The notes below the pieces were generated by a model that was not told where the DNA came from, made no database searches, and was given only the letters and a program-made list of their open reading frames with translations. A stretch of 64,000 nt of DNA from Gnetum montanum (Eukaryota; Streptophyta; Gnetopsida; Gnetales; Gnetaceae). The position numbers were made by a program, and so were the translations under genes. Positions 57,359 through 64,000 of the stretch are shown here, in pieces; the stretch's first letter is position 1; every line of letters starts with the position of its first letter. Location of the stretch: assembly GCA_015680685.1 (NCBI GenBank), contig MNCI01004170.1, positions 1,299,993 through 1,363,992 of the forward strand, read 5' to 3'.

Positions 57359-58213
57359 TGATGAACGGAGAGATACCCCTACACTCAACAATACGAATAC
57401 GAGTGTTACATGCGCGATCCTGTCGAACTCCGCAGATGGACTAGTTGTGGCATCTAGACTATTAGCCTTAGGTCGTAGTTCGTTGTCTTCCCACCTAGAC
57501 TAGTATTAGCTTTGTCACATATGGTTTAGTCTAGAGTGAGGTGTATGATGGGTTTCTAATGTAATGCTACTCCTAAAGGCAATGGAAAGTAATATTATCT
57601 AGGCTAAGAGAGAAAGGGTAAGAGAATCTAAACTAGCCTAAGTGTGATGAGCATCTGTTCCTTGATTATCCGTACACATCTTGGACTTCATGCATGACTA
57701 CCACTGGGATTACCAAGCGTAGATCCTAGGTACGCCACTGGGTTACCAAGTAGTCACACTTAAATGCTTGTAATCAAGTTGTACTCATTCCATGTTTTAA
57801 CATGAGATAAGGGTGAGAAGATATTTACTAGGAAAGTGGTAAATAAAAATTAATTAAATAATTAATCTAAGTGAATGCTATAATGATGAAGTAATCTTGA
57901 TCTTTATTTCCGGTCATGTGCATGTCCAAGTACGTCACACTCGAATAAAGGATGCCATACAATTACAATCACCACATTGCGGGCATACATTGGAAAATAA
58001 TTCTATCTCTGGAGGGATAAAATTGCCAGAGTTTTACTAAGGGACTAAAACTAAATGCGAAAAAAGGGAGAGCTGCCTCTTATTTATAGAACTGGTGGCA
58101 GGCTGCGATATCGTGACTTAGCTGTGATATTGCTTATGCAATATCGTGTACACGATATTGCAAATGCGATATGGCATACACGATATTGCGGTCACCCAAA
58201 ACAGGACTCATCA
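57359..58213 (-). repeat. 3' LTR of Athila B
   Basis: TGATGAACGGAG to AGGACTCATCA, 855 bp. On the minus strand U3 has a GATATC/CAATATCG array (58,100-58,200) followed by the TATA box CTATAAATAAG at 58,081-58,091. Confidence 0.88.
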
Positions 58214-58229
58214 TACCCCCACGACTGAA
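58214..58229 (-). promoter_or_regulatory. Polypurine tract of Athila B
   Basis: Minus strand TTCAGTCGTGGGGGTA directly before TGATGAGTCC. Confidence 0.85.
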
Positions 58230-58399
58230 TTGAAGCTCATCCTCGAGTTACAATTATTACATAGTGGATAGGTATGGGATTATTGGATGGTGAAAATGGG
58301 ACTATGTCGTAGTGTGAAATGAAAAAAAAATAAATACACAACACAAATGTTCTACACCTACAAAAATGGATGGAACTCATGTAGTTCCTAGTGGCGGTG

Positions 58400-61043
58400 G
58401 CTTCTCCATTGGTGCCTTCCCTTTGTCTTGTGCTCCAGGTTTTGAGGCTCGATGATGCTGAAGTATGGCCTTGAGCTTCTCCTCTTCAATTCGAGGGTCT
58501 TGTGTAATTCATGCTAATGTTCCAATGTTTGACGGAGTTAGCACTTCCCATGGACAGGGTAGTTGCGGAAACATTTAGTTGGCCTTGACATACCAAGCTA
58601 CGAACACCCGTCATTCCTCCTCATAGGCTCTAGCTTTATCCTTGTACTCTTGAAAATCTACTAGTCATCGAGCCAAGTCTATTGCGACATCTTTCTATCC
58701 TTGGTAGCTGGATTTTACCACCTCAAGTTCAGAATTTGCAACTTCCAGTTTCTCCACCAGCTTCTTGCACTCTGCAAATTCTGCTTCGTATTTGATGTGG
58801 GTGGTTTTTGCCTACTGCTCAAGCTCTATCCTCAGGCGTTATGCTATTAACATGGCAAGGTTGGCATATCTCAGGTTTGCCAACTCCATATATTCTGTCA
58901 AATCCTGAATCTACAGGTCCTGGCTCTTAACTTCCGCTTGGTGGGCGAAGGCAGATGTGTCCAATATGGCCCACCATTCAGTGTGTTGAGCACTGATAGT
59001 GTTGATTTGGACCTTGGCCATATGGATCTCCTTTTCAAGGATCTGTTTATACATCCCCACCTGATCACAGAAGTGCTCCTTCAACTTCTCATGTCGTTTA
59101 TCTTCATTTAGCCATGCACTTATCTCAATAGCTAAATTTTGATGAATGGGGCATACCTCCTCCATCGAGAGGGTTTGATTCTCTTTGGCTAAATAGCTTA
59201 CATCTTGGTTGACTCGGATGAATTGTTCTCACAATTGATGAAAGTATTCCTTGAGAATGTTCTTTTGCTTTTCCGCAGTGGTCAACCGAAGGTTTTCTGC
59301 AACAAGCTATTTGTTTTCTTCTTGTAAGGCCTTGAGTGCCTTAAGATGTGCATGAGTTTGCACCTATGCTACGGAGGCATCCCAAATAGCCTTCTCCTTT
59401 TCATCAGCCACCTTTTTATTCTCTATGATTAACTTGGTTAGTTGCTCAGTTTTAAAGTTATCTAGCTAGTCTGCGGGAACAAATTGCAGAGGGTCCCACT
59501 GTGCTGCTTGTAGGGTTACGAGCTACTCTTGTAATTTCTTCACTTCTACTTCCAATGCTCGACCCTCACTTCTGTTAAGACCAGCTTTCCCTTTGTGGAA
59601 ATGAGTTCTGATTGAATTACTGTAACATCCTGAGGGATGTCAAACAGAGACATCATTACTTGCCCTTTGTAGAACAATCGATCAAGCGCATCCTCATGTT
59701 CCGCAGGAGTCATTGAGGTTCTGGCCAAATTTTGAGCATCCTGTGCTCCTGTGAGATCTGCTAGTGGCACAACAGGTACATTGAAGGATTCTTTGATGTG
59801 ATCCACAACCACTTCTGTAGCTCCCATGGCATCCTGGTGTTGCATGACCACCACAGTGGCCCCTTCACCAGTCTCTGACTGCACCTAGAGAGATGTCGTG
59901 TTTCCTGAGATCTATTGTGACCATCTACTTTCCCCTCCTCCTATGTGAATGGATACTTCCATCCTTGTGCAATCCAATGAAACTGTAGGCTAAATGGCAT
60001 CATCGATGATGCAAAAGAGGTTTGCATCATCATGACTTCCCCAACTGACCGTCTCAGCGATGGCCCTAAGATGACTCATCGACGGATTGTAGTCTTGTGG
60101 CAACTATTGATCCTAGCCTGTGCTAGGCCCTGCTTCTTGTTGTTGGCTGGGACCCATGCCTAGAAGTTCACTAGGTCCTGCAAGTTGAGTTGTAGTTGGT
60201 CCAACCATCTATTCTTCTTCTTGTTCTAGTCCTAGCTCTTTGCTAGTGGTTTTTCTTGGAGTTGGTGCCTTTAGCAATTTAGCATATGAAGCAGTCTGGG
60301 CTTTTCGAAGGACGTCATTGGTGTACCCTTGAATACTGGCACATCAGTAAAGCTTTCTAATAATACAAGGGAAAGGCAGTGCCATCTTCCCTGTCTTTTG
60401 TTCTTCAAACTGCCTCAGGATCTCTGTTAAATATAGATGGGGCAGGTTATCGTTAACCTTTCCCATCAACACTGCACATCCTCTAGCCGCANGACCAATC
60501 CTTTCGCACATCGAGATCTGAATGGGTGGATAATTGAGCAACTCTAGGCCCTATATTTGGAAGGTTTAACACTTCCAAAATGGCCTATGTAGAGAATTCA
60601 ACTGTCACACCACAAATATTGATCATGGTTCCTTGCTCCCTATTGTGCCAAAATTGATACGTCTCTCCTAGGTACCAGGCACCACTTTCAGAGAGGGTAG
60701 GCCATAAGTGGGACCTTTTGAGGTGATCCCTAATGGCCTCAGGAGCAAACTTTGCAAATGATACAAAGTTCAATTCCACAATAATCGCAGTGAATGTGGA
60801 CTTTTCATGGATGGCCTGAACACAATCTTACGGCAACGTGAGCTATTGTCCCTGTTCAGGCACTACAGTAGCTCCTCCCTCTACCTGCTTGGACCATCCA
60901 GTAGGAGATCCTTCTTGATGAATGTTGAATAATTTCTCCTCCTATTCTACATGTTGTCTGGCAGGACCTTTTCTTCCACCTCTTCGAGATCGTTTGCTTC
61001 CACCTTGGGTAGGACCTTCCTGTTGTCCATGTTTCAGGGCCAT
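58400..61043 (-). pseudogene. ORF3 of Athila B (env-position ORF)
   Basis: ATG at 61,043: MALKHGQQEGPTQGGSKRSR, a strongly basic Gly-rich N-terminus. The middle domain covers 60,340-60,780: MELNFVSFAKFAPEAIRDHL, then LWPTLSESGAWYLGETYQFW, INICGVTVEFST, then LPHLYLTEILRQFEEQKTGK and MALPFPCIIRKLY. This resembles the 'putative plant transposon protein' domain. The frame 59,546-59,884 is acidic linker. The frame 58,911-59,165 is a predicted coiled coil (KLKEHFCDQVGMYKQILEKE). About 880 codons in all, with scattered stops and one ambiguous base at 60,492. No transmembrane segment is obvious. It is the best preserved ORF3 in the window. The role is unknown. Confidence 0.65.
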
Positions 61044-61102
61044 CTGCAATCACACGGGTCAAGCATTAGTAAGGTGGTTTTTGAAATTGAGTTTTACCTT
61101 AC
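61044..61102 (-). promoter_or_regulatory. Possible mini-intron or acceptor before ORF3 (B)
   Basis: Minus strand: donor-like CAGTAAGGTAAAA at 61,102, branch-like CTTACTAATGC, acceptor GTGTGATTGCAG directly before ATGG. Only 59 bp, so the donor is doubtful; the acceptor is conserved. Confidence 0.4.
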
Positions 61103-61337
61103 TGCTTATCTTAATTAATGATCTTATTTTATCTCTGTGTGATCTTTTCCTAAAAGTTTGTAATAATGGGTCCCTTTTTACTTAGGTGGTCTTTCAATTT
61201 TAATTTCCCAGTATACCTAAGGATTAAATGATTTTTGGGCATAAATATTCTAAGTTTTATAGTTAATTACCCTAAATTATGTTCTTTGAGCAATGATAAA
61301 TTCCAAAAAAGTTAGGCACTTTTTGGCAGATGTCCCT

Positions 61338-61356
61338 CCCCCACGACTAAGTTGGA
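61338..61356 (-). promoter_or_regulatory. Internal PPT-like motif (B)
   Basis: Plus strand CCCCCACGACTAAGTTGGA matches C 35,150-35,168 (CCCCCACAATTGAGTTGGA) and resembles the 3' PPT region (CCCCCACGACTGAATTGAA). Confidence 0.45.
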
Positions 61357-61504
61357 CACTCTGGGTTCAAGTAGGTTCAGATGGAATTAAAATTGAAGTA
61401 CCAGCGAGAGAGATATAGTGAGAAAATCAAGGGTCACTAAATCGTATTTTGTAGAGAAAAAATTCAAAAACTCCCCCGTGTGAATGGAAAAAATGATGCT
61501 AAGT

Positions 61505-61620
61505 GTTATGGGGGATCACCTATTTAGAGGTTGCGGACGCGATATCACGTACGATACATCGCGTACGCGATATCACATCGGACGCTACGCGATATCACGT
61601 CCCTAGTGACATGAGGCACA
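61505..61620 (-). promoter_or_regulatory. Internal U3-like promoter upstream of ORF3 (B)
   Basis: On the minus strand, GTGATATCGCGTA, GATATCGCGTACGCGAT and ACGTGATATCGCGTCC units occupy 61,531-61,600, the same kind of GATATC array that opens the A and B LTRs. A TATA-like CTCTAAATAGG lies just downstream at 61,520-61,529. The LTR arrangement (array, then TATA) is thus repeated inside the element, about 480 bp before the ORF3 start. Function is inferred. Confidence 0.5.
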
Positions 61621-62017
61621 ACAAAAGTACCAAATGTTTTAAGGATTTTTTTGGAATCAACTTTGTAAATTGAGGACATTGGACTATTATCAAGGGGTTC
61701 TAGGGCAATTCCATTAATTCGAAAGGCACAATTAATGATGATGGTGTGGATTTTATCAATAAAAACTTGGGTGGTAAGAAAAAGGGTTATGTGATGATTC
61801 ATGGGAACATTATTATTTAGAGGGATAGTAGTAGGAAAGAAAATTATAAAAATTATACTAAGGGTAAGAAATGGTGTGTGTTAGCTATGTCACAAGTGAA
61901 GATTACAAAAAGTTACACAAGTGGATCCTCCCCAAAGTAGGTTTCAACCTATAATGCCCTTGTGTAACCACACTTAAAAGTGTCTATGGGCACTCAATGG
62001 GTTAAATGTAATCCACA

Positions 62018-62269
62018 CTAATTTCACAAAACACACGTATGTAATTATCACCAGAATGAGGTAAGAATTCTACGCTACATGAAACACGAGCCACAATTAC
62101 ACGAACAGTGAGATGAGACGAAGTATAGAAGGGATCGTAGAGATTGGGACATGACGTAATTGACCCAGGGCACAGTGAATCCTACATGTAAAGCATGATT
62201 AAGGTGTCATTAACCCATCGTTCCAAGATCAAGACCAAGTCCATTCTTCTGACTAGTGACATCGCATTA
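62018..62269 (-). pseudogene. Small conserved ORF of Athila B
   Basis: MSLVRRMDLVLILERWVNDT..., collinear with the 86-codon frame of A at 13,881-14,141, with one in-frame stop after about 26 residues. Unknown product, possibly no product. Confidence 0.3.
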
Positions 62270-62274
62270 TTTCA

Positions 62275-62984
62275 TCCCATGATGAACAACTATGAGAGTA
62301 CCATAACAACAAGGCATACGATCACTTAGTGTTTTATTCAAGGGAGGAGTGACTTTTGTTTTGTGGTACTTTTATTTTCATTTTATTTTTCTCTCTATTT
62401 TTTTTCTCTTTACTGAATCTAGAGAAGTCGCCAACCTTCAGGCATGGGTGCATGTCTTTCCAGTGGAACCCCCTAGAATAGCATTGGATTTTTGAGTGCC
62501 CTTTTGATTACTCTTACTCCCATTTTCCATTAGACCTACAAGGATCTTAGTACAACCACATTTTATGATAACTCCCACAGACGTCACCAATGAGAATCTG
62601 CAAGTCCCTTTGATGTCACACCCTAATCATTCCCTCTTGGTCCATCCTTCTTCATTCTGGGTACAATGAACACAAAATTAATTTTAAGTTTTAAAAATGT
62701 CAAGAATATCACTGTACCCTCAAATAGAACCTCTTATTTGTAGAGTGGATGAGTGGGTGTAATGGGCTCACTATTCCAAATAATTGATCGCTCGAGACTT
62801 GTTAACATAGAACACACCTCAACCAACGATCCACATGAGTGTTTTATTCATAGATGAGATTACTTATAAAAACCATAAAAGGACAAAAAGATAAAAAGAT
62901 AAAAAAAAAGATAAAACAAGACATTGAAAAACAAAAATCTTGAAAATAAAAAGTTGTAAAATTAAAGAAAATAAAAAGTGGTTA
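62275..62984 (-). other. Post-gag spacer and A-rich block of Athila B
   Basis: Matches A 14,145-14,860. At 62,870-62,975 lie repeated aaaagataaaa units. No gene. Confidence 0.5.
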
Positions 62985-64000
62985 TTAATCCTGCTTGCTA
63001 TTAGAATGGGGGATATCCCTCATAGCTAAATGGTTGATGATGGCAAGGATTAATAAATGATGATGGGGATCCTTGCATGTTGGAAATATTGGGGCCCAGT
63101 CATACTTACCCCATCGGGTTTCACATACTTGATTATAATAAGCATAGTGGGGCAATTTATATGATGTAGTTCTCGAATAATGAGTTGACCCACTATGATA
63201 TTTGGGACCATTAGATGGTATGCAAGGATCAAGATGTTGCATTCCATGACTATGTTCATTGGGTCGTATGGTTGTTGGAGTGTTAGTTGGTGGCCTTGAT
63301 GAAGTAACATAAGGTGTTGGGTTCGAAGATAAGGATGCACCACAGTGTTGGACTTGTACTGAGTCAAAAGATGCAGTGGCCTTGGAATTATGTTGTCCCT
63401 TCTTACGGTCATGTTTAAAGAAGGGGTGCTTTTGATGTTGAGGAAGCTTTACATCACTGTTGGTAGTAGCAGCACAAGTGGTGTTCACAGATTGTTGCTA
63501 TGGTGCAAATGCCTTAGGAACAGTTGGTGGCGATGTGGAAGGAGGGAAAGGATGAGAATGCTGAAAATTAGGAGAAGTGTAAGGTGCACAATGTGGTGGT
63601 TGTGTTGAGGGCATGGGCTGATAGTATTTTGGAGAATAGTAATGTGGTGCGATAGAGTATGGTGGCCTAGTTGGAGAAATAGGATGCTGAACTTGATAAG
63701 GTTTTGGATTCGGATAATATGAAGGGTGTGTCCAATGTAGGGATGGTTTCCCCCATGACTAGGATTGTTGCCACTGTGATCAAACACAGTATCTTTGTAT
63801 GAATTCTGGATGTAGCGTGTTCCCCCAATGCTCATATAAATGTAACAAGATTGGGCATTAACCCTTGGGGTGATCGTACAGGCATATGTTGCATTCATAT
63901 GTATGATCAGCAGTTGAGCTCTTATTCCCTTCATTCTTTTTTTCCGAATGTCTAATGTTTTTTCTTGCTTCTTGGGTTGTCAAAACTCTATCTCCAATGG
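62985..64000 (-). pseudogene. Gag C-terminal part of Athila B, fused to post-pol sequence
   Basis: The zinc knuckle ECNICLYDHPKG, stop, C lies at about 63,855-63,895, the Athila type. A Pro/Tyr/His/Ser-rich linker follows in two overlapping frames (63,485-63,934 and 62,985-63,488). Where protease and RT should come, the frame instead runs through YYNQVCETRWGKYDWAPIF into sequence ending AMRDIPHSNSKQD, which in A also lies directly before the A-rich block. So pol has been deleted between the gag linker and the post-pol spacer. Confidence 0.65.

Larger units (their letters stand above)
57359..64000 (-). mobile_element. Athila element B, pol-less, 5' part beyond the window
   Basis: 3' LTR at 57,359-58,213, PPT, then a full ORF3, internal promoter-like region, post-pol spacer, and the C-terminal part of gag to the window end. 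Protease, RT, RNase H and integrase are absent between gag and ORF3. Inserted into the right LTR of D. The 5' LTR and PBS must lie right of 64,000. Confidence 0.85.

Noticed and set aside
59546-59884. Independent gene in the 112-codon minus frame
   Set aside because: It is collinear with ORF3 of element B and explained as its acidic linker.
1-64000. tRNA, rRNA, organelle insert or intact host gene
   Set aside because: I looked for tRNA-like and rRNA-like stretches and for long intact frames; apart from TE remnants, none was convincing by eye. A tRNAscan or Rfam run would settle it.

Overview
This window looks like heterochromatic, transposon-packed nuclear DNA from a land plant with a very large genome. 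A gymnosperm-like genome is possible, but nothing here proves it. The base composition is AT-rich. I found no intact cellular gene, rRNA, tRNA or CRISPR array. Almost everything I can identify is a decayed retroelement: Ty1/copia, Ty3/gypsy of Athila and Tat type, and LINE. Every open frame longer than about 60 codons that I could interpret is a fragment of one of these. No-gene stretches that I could not explain are listed as such.

Left third (1-28,021). The left edge is the tip of a copia LTR. It is followed by LINE fragments, all on the minus strand: DUF4283-type ORF1 at 88-690, endonuclease at 3,130-3,640, and RT plus zinc finger at 4,390-6,310. A plus-strand copia (H, 6,371-9,790) carries an LTR, gag, protease/pre-integrase and integrase but no RT. 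An old Athila fragment (E, about 9,800-11,883, minus) is interrupted by a short Athila derivative (A, 11,889-16,579) with both LTRs, a tRNA-Asp-type PBS and a PPT. Next come a gypsy-like 5' end (J), a lone Athila-type LTR (K), a second plus-strand copia (I, 20,503-24,690) with a duplicated RT segment, another LINE ORF1 copy, and the 5' end of a plus-strand gypsy (F).

Right two thirds (28,022-64,000). A Tat-type gypsy element (D, minus) is the host of a nest. Its left LTR is split by a full-length Athila element (C, 29,151-41,624), bounded on both sides by the 5-bp duplication CATGG, and next to that LTR lies a copia element (G, 42,161-48,006). Its gag-pol lies at 48,956-54,978. Its right LTR is cut by another Athila derivative (B, 57,359 to the window end).

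Elements A, B, C, E and K are one family group: LTRs starting TGATGA and ending TCATCA (or close variants), a PBS resembling tRNA-Asp where it can be seen, and a PPT reading GTGGGGGTA. C carries gag, protease, RT, RNase H, integrase and then a further sense ORF (ORF3) in the position of the Athila env-like ORF. A and B have lost pol but keep parts of gag and ORF3.

Most interesting signal: upstream of ORF3, both C and B contain an internal copy of their own LTR's U3 repeats followed by a TATA-like box. C carries its GGCC/GTCGATGC type and B its GATATCGCG type. This suggests an internal promoter that co-evolves with the LTR. Other points of interest are a large ORF inside the D LTR, an archaeal-type RNase H placed before RT in D, and the stepwise deletion from C-like to B-like to A-like forms.
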